From: a virus
Reading direction: 5' to 3' (one strand)
Virus record (IMG/VR): IMGVR_UViG_3300002835_000029
Coordinates: 62,001 to 126,000 of that record
DNA length: 64,000 nt
The notes under the pieces were generated by a model. The model saw only the letters and a program-made list of their open reading frames with translations. It ran no database searches and was not told the DNA's origin. Below, piece by piece: positions 1 through 9,700 of this stretch (position 1 is its first letter; each line of letters starts with the position of its first letter). The position numbers and the translations under genes are program-made.

Positions 1-453
1 GATAAAGAACAACTACATTATATAAGCTCTCTAGTTAATAACAATATAAACAATAAATCAATACATGATATAAGTATCTTTTATGATGATGTAGATTTTA
101 ATGAAAATCATACTCTGTGCGGAATGTTTAATTCAACAGACTTATGGAGTTTCAATGGAAATTTGATAGTCACATCATTAGAGGCTTTAGCAACGTCCTT
201 AAAGGTAGTGAATAATATTAATATCTTTTACTATCATGGATGGAATGAAGAGAAGAATACTCTGAGATTGGTGACATCTGTACAAAATGTGCAAATTATA
301 TCTAGATCAGAAAAAGACTCAAAAGAAATATATAGAATCACAGGTAAATGTCCAATAGGAATATCAGAAAATTTTAATGACATTATCAACTTAATAGCAA
401 GGTGCGAAGATGAATACAAATCAAATAATAACGATGTATACCAAACAGCATAA
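1..453 (+). CDS. Unrecognised protein, 5' end outside the window
   Basis: The frame is open from base 1 to a TAA at 451-453, so this is the last 150 codons of a longer rightward gene; the first in-window ATG at 124 is internal. The visible part is mixed alpha/beta, with hydrophobic stretches (GNLIVTSLEAL, NINIFYYHGW) and a lone Cys near the end. The arrangement of a GNLI-like strand followed by an aromatic FYYxxW strand faintly recalls glycosyltransferase-like proteins of some T4-like phages, but this is too weak to name. The gene overlaps the next one by 44 bases, so they are probably co-transcribed. No function is assigned. Confidence 0.75.
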   Translation, partial: DKEQLHYISSLVNNNINNKSIHDISIFYDDVDFNENHTLCGMFNSTDLWSFNGNLIVTSLEALATSLKVVNNINIFYYHGWNEEKNTLRLVTSVQNVQIISRSEKDSKEIYRITGKCPIGISENFNDIINLIARCEDEYKSNNNDVYQTA

Positions 454-1177
454 GAGTACTTATGAGATTGCGGAAGAGTTAAATACTTATCCCAATCGCA
501 TAAGACGTATTCTTATCAAGAGTGGCGTTAATCTAAAGACTAAAAGTGAGGCGCAGAAGAATGCAATAGAGAGTGGAACTGCCACTCACCCAACTAGCGG
601 CAAGATAAGAACACAAGAAGAAAAGCTAAAGATTAGTTCTGGTCTTAAAAAGTATTGGGATGATATGTCAGACGAAATATATGAATCTCGCGTAGCACAA
701 TCAAAGAAAAGGTGGGAAGAATTATCCGACGTAGAAAAGGATAAAATGATGACTGCTGCTATTAAGAGTATTCAAATTGCTGGCAAAGAAGGATCTAAAT
801 TAGAGAAATTTTTATACGAAGAAATAACTAGGGCAGGATATAGTGTTGAATATCACAAAAAGCACCTTATCCAAAATCACGACATGGAACTTGATATGTA
901 CGTACCCTCCATCAAGACTATAATAGAGGTAGACGGCCCATCCCACTTTCTTCCGATATGGGGAGAAGAAAAGCTCCAGAAGCAAATTAAGGCCGATACG
1001 CAAAAGAGTGGTCTTATCTTAAGCAAAGGGATGGTTATTTTGAGAATAAAAAACTTATCTGACTCGGTTTGTTTAGCCGATAAGGAGAAGTTGAGACTTG
1101 ACATTTTAAAATGTTTGAGTAGAATAAAGGAGTCGTTCCCTCCAAAATCAGAAAGGTATATAGAGATTGAAATATGA
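410..1177 (+). CDS. Probable homing-endonuclease-like protein (HTH, NUMOD3-like segment, Vsr/DUF559-type PD-(D/E)XK domain)
   Basis: 255 residues. Residues 15-40 look like a helix-turn-helix (STYEIAEELNTYPNRIRRIL). Residues 63-86 resemble a NUMOD3-type DNA-binding repeat (GKIRTQEEKLKISSGLKKYW). Residues 130-235 look like a very-short-patch-repair/DUF559 nuclease: ELDMYVP around D162, then IIEVDGPSHF with E173, D175 and H179, then DTQKSGLILSKGMVILRI. Such proteins cleave DNA site-specifically and are common free-standing selfish endonucleases in phages. The start is supported by AAGGTG five bases upstream of the ATG. It overlaps the upstream gene by 44 bases and the next by ATGA. The nuclease fold is fairly sure; homing rather than a role in phage recombination is inference. 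Confidence 0.72.
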   Translation: MNTNQIITMYTKQHKSTYEIAEELNTYPNRIRRILIKSGVNLKTKSEAQKNAIESGTATHPTSGKIRTQEEKLKISSGLKKYWDDMSDEIYESRVAQSKKRWEELSDVEKDKMMTAAIKSIQIAGKEGSKLEKFLYEEITRAGYSVEYHKKHLIQNHDMELDMYVPSIKTIIEVDGPSHFLPIWGEEKLQKQIKADTQKSGLILSKGMVILRIKNLSDSVCLADKEKLRLDILKCLSRIKESFPPKSERYIEIEI

Positions 1178-1929
1178 GTAATATTGAAAGTATTTTTGAA
1201 GAAGTGGTATTATCTTCACCTAGTAATACAAATACATCAGTTAAGGACGTTGTAGTGTCAGATGTTCCATCCATGCTTTCCCCAGAGTGGCATGACTACG
1301 CTATGACTCTATTCACTGAGTCAGAGATGGTTGATGGTCATCCTCTAGTTGCCGGTTTAAGGCGTGTAGCAGAGCTTGTGCTGGGTCCAATTATGTTTAG
1401 TGGCCCAACACAGGTCTTTCCAGTTCAAAGAGAAGATCATCATGGTAGAGCGACCGTCATATTTAGCGTAGAATTTGCTAATGGTATGAGGTATGCGGAA
1501 GTTGCAGACTCTTGGGAAGGCAACACTGATGACATGTTCTGTGCTTTTGCGGTTGCTATTGCTAGCACCAGAGCAGAAGCAAGGGCTTTGCGTAAGGCAC
1601 TAAAGATTAAGGGTGTTGCTGCCGAAGAACTAACTAAGAAGGATACAGCAAAGATCGTCAGGGATATTTCTAATACTAAGAATGCTAGCGAGGGCGAGTA
1701 TGACGATCAGAGTAGAATGAGTGATGCACAATACAACTTTATTGATGTAAAGTGTAAGCAACTCAATATTGATGGAGAGAAGCTATTTGCACGTTTTAGT
1801 GTTGATAGCGGAAAGAAAGTTTCTAAGAAGATCGCTAGTGAAATCATTGATTCACTAAACGATTACCAGCGTGATAAGAGTTCAATTCCACAAGATATTA
1901 TAGGCTATAAACAGGAGTGGCGTAAATGA
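1174..1929 (+). CDS. Probable single-strand DNA annealing (Rad52/Sak-like) recombination protein
   Basis: 251 residues. The central segment (about 60-155) ends in AVAIASTRAEARALRKALK followed by GVAAEEL. That Thr-Arg-Ala-Glu-x-Arg-Ala-Leu-Arg-x-Ala-Leu signature is familiar from Rad52-fold annealing proteins of phages. The C-terminal part (182-230, MSDAQYNFIDVKCKQLNID) resembles the small helical tail common on phage annealing and RecT-type proteins. These proteins bind single-stranded DNA and anneal complementary strands during phage recombination and replication. The gene is translationally coupled to both neighbours (ATGA at each end) and sits between a nuclease and a zinc-ribbon protein, consistent with a DNA-metabolism operon. 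The family call is from motif memory only; a general ssDNA-binding role is the alternative. Confidence 0.55.
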   Translation: MSNIESIFEEVVLSSPSNTNTSVKDVVVSDVPSMLSPEWHDYAMTLFTESEMVDGHPLVAGLRRVAELVLGPIMFSGPTQVFPVQREDHHGRATVIFSVEFANGMRYAEVADSWEGNTDDMFCAFAVAIASTRAEARALRKALKIKGVAAEELTKKDTAKIVRDISNTKNASEGEYDDQSRMSDAQYNFIDVKCKQLNIDGEKLFARFSVDSGKKVSKKIASEIIDSLNDYQRDKSSIPQDIIGYKQEWRK

Positions 1930-2261
1930 AGATTCTATATACAACAAAGAATGGCAGACTACAGGCAGAAATAGAGGGCGAATCACAGAAGGATCTATTT
2001 AATGAACTAAGTAGATTTCAAGAGGTATTTGAGGAAACCACATGTGGTAAGTGTGGATCTGATGATATCAGATTTGTGGTTCGTACCGTTGATGATAACC
2101 AGTACTACGAACTTCGCTGTATGAAGTGTGGTGCTAGACTATCATTCGGTGTCCACAAGAAGGGTGGCGGTCTATTTCCAAAGCGTAAGGACAATGAAGG
2201 TAACTGGCTTTCCGATAACGGTTGGGTCAAGTGGAATCCAAAGACGGAGAAGGCAGAATGA
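1926..2261 (+). CDS. Zinc-ribbon protein, likely DNA-metabolism accessory
   Basis: 111 residues with a four-cysteine zinc ribbon: CGKC at 40-43 and CMKC at 65-68. It is followed by a conserved-looking basic segment (GGGLFPKRKDNEGNWLSDNGW). The spacing of the CxxC pairs and the intervening beta-rich sequence fit a rubredoxin-like zinc ribbon. Small proteins of this type often follow phage annealing or ssDNA-binding genes. Start supported by AGGAG (1913-1917), eight bases upstream; the ATG overlaps the stop of the annealing gene. It probably acts with the upstream annealing protein on single-stranded DNA (inference from position). Confidence 0.65.
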   Translation: MKILYTTKNGRLQAEIEGESQKDLFNELSRFQEVFEETTCGKCGSDDIRFVVRTVDDNQYYELRCMKCGARLSFGVHKKGGGLFPKRKDNEGNWLSDNGWVKWNPKTEKAE

Positions 2262-2539
2262 GATGTTTAGCAATACTATTTATGCTGATAGGGATATCAA
2301 ATGAGGGATTTGCTAATTATCCAGTTTACATTGTACCACAACCGGTTCCTATTGTTCAGCAACCGGTGGTTGTCCAAACTATGGTGTACCAAGCACCGCA
2401 GTTAATCGTTACGGTTCCTGTGCCAATAGTAGTTTATCCTCAACCAATTATTGATCAAAGAATTTATTGGGGGTATCCTTATTATACAACAACACCTATG
2501 CCGGTCGTAAGACACAGACATAGGTGCTGGAATTACTGA
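2258..2539 (+). CDS. Small exported Pro/Val-rich protein
   Basis: 93 residues when started at the ATG at 2258, which overlaps the previous stop (ATGA) and has GGAGAAGG upstream; an in-frame ATG at 2222 lies inside the preceding gene and is less likely. The N terminus (MRCLAILFMLIGISNEGFA) is a good signal peptide with a short, weakly basic start, hydrophobic core and small residues before a likely cleavage point. The mature part is nearly all Pro, Val, Gln and Tyr (for example VPQPVPIVQQPVVVQ) and ends in a basic HRHRCW tail. Such low-complexity proteins are typically periplasmic or envelope-associated. Last gene of the rightward operon, just before a terminator. No family recognised. Confidence 0.6.
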   Translation: MRCLAILFMLIGISNEGFANYPVYIVPQPVPIVQQPVVVQTMVYQAPQLIVTVPVPIVVYPQPIIDQRIYWGYPYYTTTPMPVVRHRHRCWNY

Positions 2540-2546
2540 TGATCTG

Positions 2547-2570
2547 GGGGCGGGAAACCGCCCCTTTTTT
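2547..2570 (+). terminator. Strong rho-independent terminator of the rightward operon
   Basis: A perfect 7-bp GC stem (GGGGCGG at 2547-2553, CCGCCCC at 2558-2564) closed by a GAAA tetraloop is followed by six T. It ends exactly at the stop codon of the convergent leftward gene. Read leftward, the hairpin is followed by CAGATC rather than a U-tract, so it should work only for rightward transcription. Confidence 0.92.
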
Positions 2571-3289
2571 CATAGATATTCTACTGTATAATATAAAGCA
2601 TAATTAGTTTTACTTCCGATACTCTCTGGCTCTGAACTGAGAGCAATATACCAATCATGTCTAGAAGAACTATGAGATATACCATTTTGACTAGTATATC
2701 CTAAACTTGCATTAGCGTCCAGATTACTTGTATTTAATCCACTCATACCCGGAGATGGAGTAAGGGGCAATTCAGTCTGGGTCGATAATGGATCGAATTC
2801 TGCCCACACGAAATCTGAAACCCCCCTGAGATTTAAACTCCCTAACGCTGGATTAGTTGAAGATGTTGGTCTTCTAGCTTCATAAACCCAAGTTGTAACT
2901 CCGCTGGCTGGCTTACTAATTCCATCATTTCTAGCAAATATTCTTAATTTTCCATTTTGAACTTTTACTGGGGTTGAATGAGTGAATCTAATATTTAATG
3001 GGCATAAATAATTTGGTAGTAAATCTAAATCAATAGCATTAGTACCATTAATGCTGACAGTACCTTTACTGCTGCCAATACCACTGGCTACTTTGGCTGT
3101 ATTGTTCAATCTTGGGCCGGGAACAGTCCCATCAGAGTTGGTGATCCAAGTTGATGTTTGCTGTGAGCCGATTGGAACAGAAATTCCAAAGTCTAGACCA
3201 TAAAATCCTATTCCAGACCCTAAATCGTGCCTTATTAGATTCTCATCCAATGAAGCTACATAATTACCATAAAATTTGATTTCAGCCAT
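2570..3289 (-). CDS. Putative virion (tail) protein, last gene of the leftward late run
   Basis: 239 residues, beta-rich, with many Gly, Ser, Thr and Asn and no signal peptide. The sequence suggests one compact beta domain: an N-terminal stretch with IGFYGLDFGISVPIG, a central LCPLNIRFTHSTPVKVQNGK and a C-terminal WYIALSSEP...YALYYTVEYL. No catalytic motif is visible. It is preceded by AGGGAGAA and has its own candidate promoter (3321-3330), so it may be expressed as a separate unit at the end of the tail-tip cluster. A tail-tip decoration or small fibre component is likely from position; no family recognised. Confidence 0.6.
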   Translation of the reverse strand: MAEIKFYGNYVASLDENLIRHDLGSGIGFYGLDFGISVPIGSQQTSTWITNSDGTVPGPRLNNTAKVASGIGSSKGTVSINGTNAIDLDLLPNYLCPLNIRFTHSTPVKVQNGKLRIFARNDGISKPASGVTTWVYEARRPTSSTNPALGSLNLRGVSDFVWAEFDPLSTQTELPLTPSPGMSGLNTSNLDANASLGYTSQNGISHSSSRHDWYIALSSEPESIGSKTNYALYYTVEYL

Positions 3290-3320
3290 AGAATTCTCCC
3301 TATTTTCGTGGGTTATACAG

Positions 3321-3330
3321 TAATATACAC
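3321..3330 (-). promoter_or_regulatory. Candidate late promoter motif, site 1 (GTGTATATTA on the minus strand)
   Basis: GTGTATATTA read leftward lies in the gap after the 1125-residue gene, 41 nt upstream of the 239-residue gene start. The same core recurs upstream of four other leftward genes (35487-35496, 41299-41308, 52289-52298, 55303-55312), at 35-51 nt from the start. No clear -35 box is seen. Confidence 0.5.
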
Positions 3331-3335
3331 TTTTA

Positions 3336-6300
3336 TTATATAGTTGTTATTTCTAGATTGACATATCTTCCCTGCGGTTCGCTAGCACCTTCCCAAAGGA
3401 CTCCTCCTTCTGGATAATTAGCAATATCGCTTACAAAGAAAAAGAATAAATCGTATTTTCCAGTACTATTTTTTGGTAATGAAAAAGTTGTAGTTTTATT
3501 ACCATAAACAAATCCTCCAGAATCACCCTTTCCATTTGCATCAGACGGGGTAACTTTTTTGTAGCCATGAAACTGTAACTTATCAACTAATAGTTTTTCT
3601 ATGACTTTACCAGAACTTAATTCTATTACAGCTTTTGCGTCGGGGTCGGGATCAACATTATTTGATGTTATAACTCCGTTTATGACTCCAGATTTAAATG
3701 GATTACTAGTTCCTCCATCAGCGGTTTCGCCATATGCGTCAACTCCAAGGTCTGGATCTGGAATTAAACCTCCTATGCCACCACCACCAGAAGTTTGTGA
3801 TACCAAAAATACTGCTTCTTTACCACCAATTTTAAAAACTACTTTATCCCCTTCACTGTAACCCCGTCCAGCCTTTTTAATATTTATTGAAGCTGGATTA
3901 GCCGATATGACTTTCTTAACATATGCAAATCCACCGTTTGATAATAACATGTTTCTTCTAATTTTATTTTTAATTGTTGGAATAGTTTTATTAGCTAAAC
4001 CAACAATTTGACCAACAGAAAGATTAACTTCATCAAAGTCTACAGATGCGCCAGAAGGATTAAATTGAAGTGGTGCAAAATATCTTCCATCATATATGGT
4101 ATTTGGACAGTGATCATATACGGCACACCAGAGTGCAGTTGTTCCTAAATCTTGTACTTTTTCATCCCCAAGACTTCCTCCCCACTGAACATTATCAGAT
4201 GTTTTAGAAAGACCACTATTATCTTGAATAAAAAGACCAGCTATACCACCGAACACAGTTGAAAAACTACTATTTGCCATAGTGGACTGTTTATATGCAA
4301 GCATTCCGAATTTATTATTAGTCTTTAACTCTATTGCTCCACCGGCAGTAAGTGAAAATGTAGCTTTGGCAGCAATAATTCCTACTACATTAGAACTTTC
4401 CATGCTGTTTCCCTGTGTTGGTATTAGATCTGGTCCACCGTCTGGTCTATCTCCACGGAATGGCTTACCTATATTCTCAAGTTTACCGTAGTTCTCTTTT
4501 CCCCATCCCAAATTTGTTAACCTGTCTCCAAATGATATTTTTGCAAGTACTGAACCGTCTGATTCTAGATTAACATCAGAAATTTGAAGACGATCCCAAG
4601 CTTTACCAAAAAATGAATCATCTGTAGCATATATTCCATATGCTTTAATATTGTTTAAATTAGTTTTTAATTTTTTATATCCTCCATTATTTGGATATAT
4701 TACAGCACCAAGTCCGTTATCCAAGATTTTGGTAGAAGATAATGCTAATTCTAATGATAGCGGTGTAAATTGAACAGATGTAGAATTTATGGGGGTCAAT
4801 CCATATAAATTTTTACCAGTTGAAGTTTTTAACCAATCTCCCTTAACTGGATTTTGTATATATCTTATCATCTTATCACAAAAACCATCATTTGTAAAAG
4901 AAGAGGTCATTGGAAAAAATTGGTAATCTATACTTTGATTTCCAGAACCATTCAGTGCCATTTGTGCTGGCATATGATAAAAATACATATCTTTTAGATT
5001 GAATTGATCTGTTTGTACAGTATTTCTATATTTTGCAAAATTAAGACTTGAGGAAGTATAAATGTTTAAGCTGCTATAATGAGAAACGCTAGTGGTATTA
5101 GTTATTGTTCTTCCCACACTAGCTGTTGAGTATCCATCTGGAAAATACAAGCCCCAACTAGTCGGCACACTTGCAGATGAAACTCCATCTGAGCTAGTTG
5201 GTTCTGTTTTTGCTATCACCGTATTCTTTAATTTAGTTCCAAGATTGTTTCCACCCAAGTCTTTACCAATAATATCAGCATCAAAAAATTGCATGTAATT
5301 ATAACTAACTCTGTTATTTAGTAAGGTTTGTAATCCAAGAGAGTTCAAAGATGCGTCATCTATTCCATTCATATTTATACTGCCACCACTTGTTATTTCA
5401 TATTTATCAGATTCTGCTTTAGCAAGGTTAAGAAGTCTTAAATTACTCAAATTATTATATTGGGCATTATCGGTAAAAGATGTACTTGGAAGAGTATTAT
5501 AAAATCTTGCTCTCATAGTATCGGTATATACTTCTCTGTCCATAAACTGGCCGGCATCATTAATATTCCTAAAAAATCCTTTTGCATTTACTATATATTT
5601 TTGTATTTGTGACCATTCAAAAACTAATTTTTTCGCTACCGATACACCATTAGTCAATGGTACTGGAACCCAATCTCCATTAATTTGACTAGCTAATATA
5701 ACTTCGCCTTTCACAAAAGCTCTGGGGGTTCTGTTCACTACAGTTATTTTGTGTTTTTCAGATACGCTACACCCCATAGAACATGGCACACAAAGATGAG
5801 GATTGCCCTTTTCTGTTTCCATTACCATAGCAATACCACTTGTAAATGGTAACTTTAAAGTTTCATTGTCTATATTATCTACATTACTAGGCAAGTCTGA
5901 CAATGGAACTCCCGGCACATCATCTAATATCTGACAATATGTTTGGGTAGTTCCAGATTCCCACTTGCCGGTTCCACGATTAAGATGTAAATTTAACGGG
6001 CCAGCAACTGTATTATTTGGATTTTTAGCACCGCCAACATCTGGGGCAGAAAAAGCTCCCGGCGGTAATGTTTCGCTTATACCAAAAGCGTGTTGTATAC
6101 CACCAGCCGTTGATGCAACTCCAGCAATAACTGGTGTTTGAAAAGCTACCCCTCTGTTACTTCCATCTCCCTTAGACTGTAGAAACATATTTACAATACC
6201 GCTAGATGCTTGGGATAAAATACTATATCCATTTGCTTGAAAACTAATGCATCCAGACAAGCTTGTATTTATTTTTGACCAAATATATGAAATATTAAAA

Positions 6301-6713
6301 GCTTCTGTATCATTTGTGATCCAACCCTTTTGATATAAATCAAATTTTTCTTGAAATGTTTTTAGGTTTGTATATACTATATCTCCACTAGGGGTCCAAA
6401 AAATATTGTCTTCACCAGTAGCACTATTGGTTGTATACAAATATCTTTTTGTATCTTTGTCAAATCTATAAACAATTAGTGTTCTACCATCACCGCGAAG
6501 TATTGGCTTGATGCTATCAACACCGCCGGTTAAATATTCACTAATATCTGGATCATTTTGTTCTACTCCGTTTTTTTTCCTTTTACCAAACTTTTCTAAA
6601 CTATTTCTAGTATAAGATGCTAATCCTATATCATGCAACTTTTTATCAGAAGTAACATAATAGTGATAAGTCTTTACAATAGATCCAGATCTTGAATTAA
6701 AAAAATTAGTCAT
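3336..6713 (-). CDS. Large tail-tip/baseplate structural protein
   Basis: 1125 residues, no signal peptide, Asn/Ser/Gly-rich and beta-rich throughout. Visible elements are a Cys cluster (LCVPCSMGC), many short hydrophobic strands, and near the C terminus a GRGYSEGDKVVFKIGGKEA segment of the kind seen in repeated beta modules of phage tail proteins, then a Gly-rich linker. The last about 100 residues form a separate beta domain (TTFSLPKNSTGKYDLFFFFV). RBS AAAGGA precedes the ATG. It lies in the series of giant genes downstream of the tape measure, where tail-tip, hub and fibre-attachment proteins are expected. Structural role fairly sure, exact part unknown. Confidence 0.6.
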   Translation of the reverse strand: MTNFFNSRSGSIVKTYHYYVTSDKKLHDIGLASYTRNSLEKFGKRKKNGVEQNDPDISEYLTGGVDSIKPILRGDGRTLIVYRFDKDTKRYLYTTNSATGEDNIFWTPSGDIVYTNLKTFQEKFDLYQKGWITNDTEAFNISYIWSKINTSLSGCISFQANGYSILSQASSGIVNMFLQSKGDGSNRGVAFQTPVIAGVASTAGGIQHAFGISETLPPGAFSAPDVGGAKNPNNTVAGPLNLHLNRGTGKWESGTTQTYCQILDDVPGVPLSDLPSNVDNIDNETLKLPFTSGIAMVMETEKGNPHLCVPCSMGCSVSEKHKITVVNRTPRAFVKGEVILASQINGDWVPVPLTNGVSVAKKLVFEWSQIQKYIVNAKGFFRNINDAGQFMDREVYTDTMRARFYNTLPSTSFTDNAQYNNLSNLRLLNLAKAESDKYEITSGGSINMNGIDDASLNSLGLQTLLNNRVSYNYMQFFDADIIGKDLGGNNLGTKLKNTVIAKTEPTSSDGVSSASVPTSWGLYFPDGYSTASVGRTITNTTSVSHYSSLNIYTSSSLNFAKYRNTVQTDQFNLKDMYFYHMPAQMALNGSGNQSIDYQFFPMTSSFTNDGFCDKMIRYIQNPVKGDWLKTSTGKNLYGLTPINSTSVQFTPLSLELALSSTKILDNGLGAVIYPNNGGYKKLKTNLNNIKAYGIYATDDSFFGKAWDRLQISDVNLESDGSVLAKISFGDRLTNLGWGKENYGKLENIGKPFRGDRPDGGPDLIPTQGNSMESSNVVGIIAAKATFSLTAGGAIELKTNNKFGMLAYKQSTMANSSFSTVFGGIAGLFIQDNSGLSKTSDNVQWGGSLGDEKVQDLGTTALWCAVYDHCPNTIYDGRYFAPLQFNPSGASVDFDEVNLSVGQIVGLANKTIPTIKNKIRRNMLLSNGGFAYVKKVISANPASINIKKAGRGYSEGDKVVFKIGGKEAVFLVSQTSGGGGIGGLIPDPDLGVDAYGETADGGTSNPFKSGVINGVITSNNVDPDPDAKAVIELSSGKVIEKLLVDKLQFHGYKKVTPSDANGKGDSGGFVYGNKTTTFSLPKNSTGKYDLFFFFVSDIANYPEGGVLWEGASEPQGRYVNLEITTI

Positions 6714-6728
6714 ATATTTTCCTTTGTT

Positions 6729-9700
6729 TCAACTCTCGTAAAATCCTCTTCTTGTATTTGGATTAATATTTAAAAAGTTTGGCATGTTTGGATTGTATTC
6801 TTCAGAATATGGACTAAATATTTGATCGTAAGAAGCCCCGCCGGTTTTGTAAGAGCGATTGTTATATAATAAATTCCCTTTTTCTCCAGCAAAATAATTC
6901 ATTGAATCTAATAAGTCTGTTTCGGATGTATTTCCAACTGCAAATCCATGATCTACAACCCCCTCGCCTTGAGATGAAGGGCCATCACCAAAATTGCTAT
7001 AGTTTTGTAATAGTGGAGCATATACTTGACTCTCATATTCATTTACAGATGCTACTATGTAATTATTCATTTGGGGAGTTCTCATTGGGGTTCCATTATT
7101 ACCAAATAAATTTGCAGCTCCGACAGTATTAATGCTAGATTGTGATTTTCCGATTCCTTTTCTAATTAATGCATTTCTCTCATCTCTAAGCTTTTGGCGT
7201 TCTCTACTAATTTTAGAAATCATATCTTGTTTTTGTTTTTGTAATTTACCAAAACTAGATGTGTAAAGATCTAATTTATAAGTTGTTTTTAATCCAGCAC
7301 TAGATACATCAACAGATATATTTGTAACTAATGGTCCACCATTTTCCAGTGCTTGACAAAGTGATCTATTTGGAATGCCGGGAAAAGTAAATCCTCCACG
7401 TTCTGAAAATAATAATAAGCTATTAGCAAATTGAGCTTGTAATATTCCTGCACCATTCATCAATTCGTATCCAGAGTAATTCCAAGGTGCTAAATTTTCA
7501 TCTTTAATGAACTCTACTCTACCACCAACATTTACATATGCATTTGACTGTGGATCTACTTGAGATGAAATCCAAGGACCATAACATCTTTCATGAGACA
7601 TTAGCGGCAAAACAACTAAATCTGGATAAACTGGCGACGGTGCTGACATTTGGATTTGATATGGAAAACCAAATTGCATAGCATACTTTGCTTTTTTAGC
7701 AGCTAACCACGCCCTGCTAGCAATTTCAGATGGGAATGCTGTGATATTGTTTGCACCCTGCGTTGCTTCGTTGGCATATGCTATATCACCGAATTCTGGC
7801 AAACCTTTAACAACGTCCATAGTTAAATAATGTTTGACGCTTTTAGTATCACCCTCTTGACCCACAGCATCCCTATATCTTGAATCTTTTGTAGGTAACA
7901 CTTTATTTGGTAATGTAATCAGAGCATAAACAAATCTAGTGTCTAATGATTCTAGAGAAGTATTTACTATATGACTATTTAATTCTGTTGAATATGGCCT
8001 ATCATAATCCAATCTATTAATAGTATCTCCACCGGCAATTGTTGGAGAATAATTATATTCAATAAAATTGTAACTGTCTATATAACATCCAGTACCGGGA
8101 ATTAAATCTGAGCGAGTTCTAGTTTGTGGCGAAGATCCAGCCTTCCAGCCAGAGCATGGTATGAAAATTTTTCTTGGACGAGATACTTTTGATTTTTGTG
8201 TTGTGCTACCTCCGAATATTTGTATTGGGCGAAATCCTAACTTTGGTGCTAAATAAAACTTTTCATCAACATTGCACTTTACAAACAAGCACTGCTTTGA
8301 AGCTGATGGGTTATTGTCTCTGCGGCTAGCATCTGCGTCGTTAAAAGATGTCCATACATCTTCGCCAACATTATCTAAAAATTCACATAGATCTGGAATC
8401 ATACCTCTAGCAGTAATAAGCTGTTGAGTAAAATCTTCTGCGTTCATAGAATTGAGTGTCAAATGTTGACTGTGATCAAACCTTACATATGCTGAAAGCC
8501 TACCATTTTCATCTATGAAATTACTAGCATCCTGTGGAATCAATTGTTGAAAAACAGCCTTTGGTTGAACACTCGGTGGTAATTTCTGTATATCTTTATA
8601 GCTTAAAGTATTAGTATATAAATCAAATGGAAAGTATCCACCTAAATTACTAGGAGAATAATTGAATTCATATTTATCAGCTATGGGATTAAAATTGACT
8701 TTCAAAGCCCCTACATAATCATCTTGTTTTGTATCGATGCCGCTGGTCAAAAATGAATTAATAGAATTTTTTGAATTATCTCTTTTTGCAATATATCCAT
8801 TTTTAAAATCTGCGGAGAACTCTTCATATATTCCAGATGTAACCGGCCTAGGCTTGAAACCAAATGGGCCGGTCAAATATTCACCGCCATTTGAACTACT
8901 ATTCCAAGTTATATTTTCATCATAAAAAAAGTTAACCTTGCTAGGAATTTTTATTAAGAATTTTTTACCTAAATTTTCATCAGCTATTTTTTTCAAAAAC
9001 TCATATACTTTTAATGCATTTTCTGTCCCCTTCTTTGCTAATCTTGGTAAAACCGCGCCAATTTTATGCAATCCTTCATCTATGCCATTCAACATTTCTA
9101 AATTTGGAGGATTTTTTTGTAACTCGTTTTTAATGGTAGTATAAAAAGTTTGTTCTTGCTGAGTCAACTCACCATAATTAATCTGTTCTAATTCTGCTAA
9201 TACAGAATTTCTAATATCTTCCCAACTATCTGCATCTGCACCTCTAATAGTCGCGGCGGCAGTAATAAATCCAGTTAACCGGGATTGTAATTTTGTTAAT
9301 CCTCCTTCTGGTATTCCTAACTTAGTCATTCTTTTATAATATAGTGGATATCCATATGGAGGATTGCATGGACTAGCAGGCAAATTATCTTGACCAAACC
9401 GTGAGCCAGAAGCAGTGTAAGTATCAAATACGGAACGTGGAACTGTAACGGCATAATTTGTAGCTATTGAGCGCGCTGGAACTCCACCAAAATTAGGGGT
9501 CTGATTAAGGGCGGCTCCCTCAAATGTATCATCGTCTTCTATAGATTCTAAATATGTATCATTATATTGTTGTAAAAAATTCTTCCAGCATTCATACGAT
9601 ACTGAAGCACATCGTAGCTCCATTTCTGTTGTTACATAGTATGCTCCAACACCTTTAGCATTTAATGTTGTAGCATCTAATAATACTTGTTGATAAGCAC

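Noticed and set aside
3601-3861. Small rightward frame opposite the Gly/Asp-rich end of the 1125-residue gene.
   Set aside because: Low-complexity Pro/Ser translation of antisense DNA, with no RBS; the leftward reading is continuous and structured.
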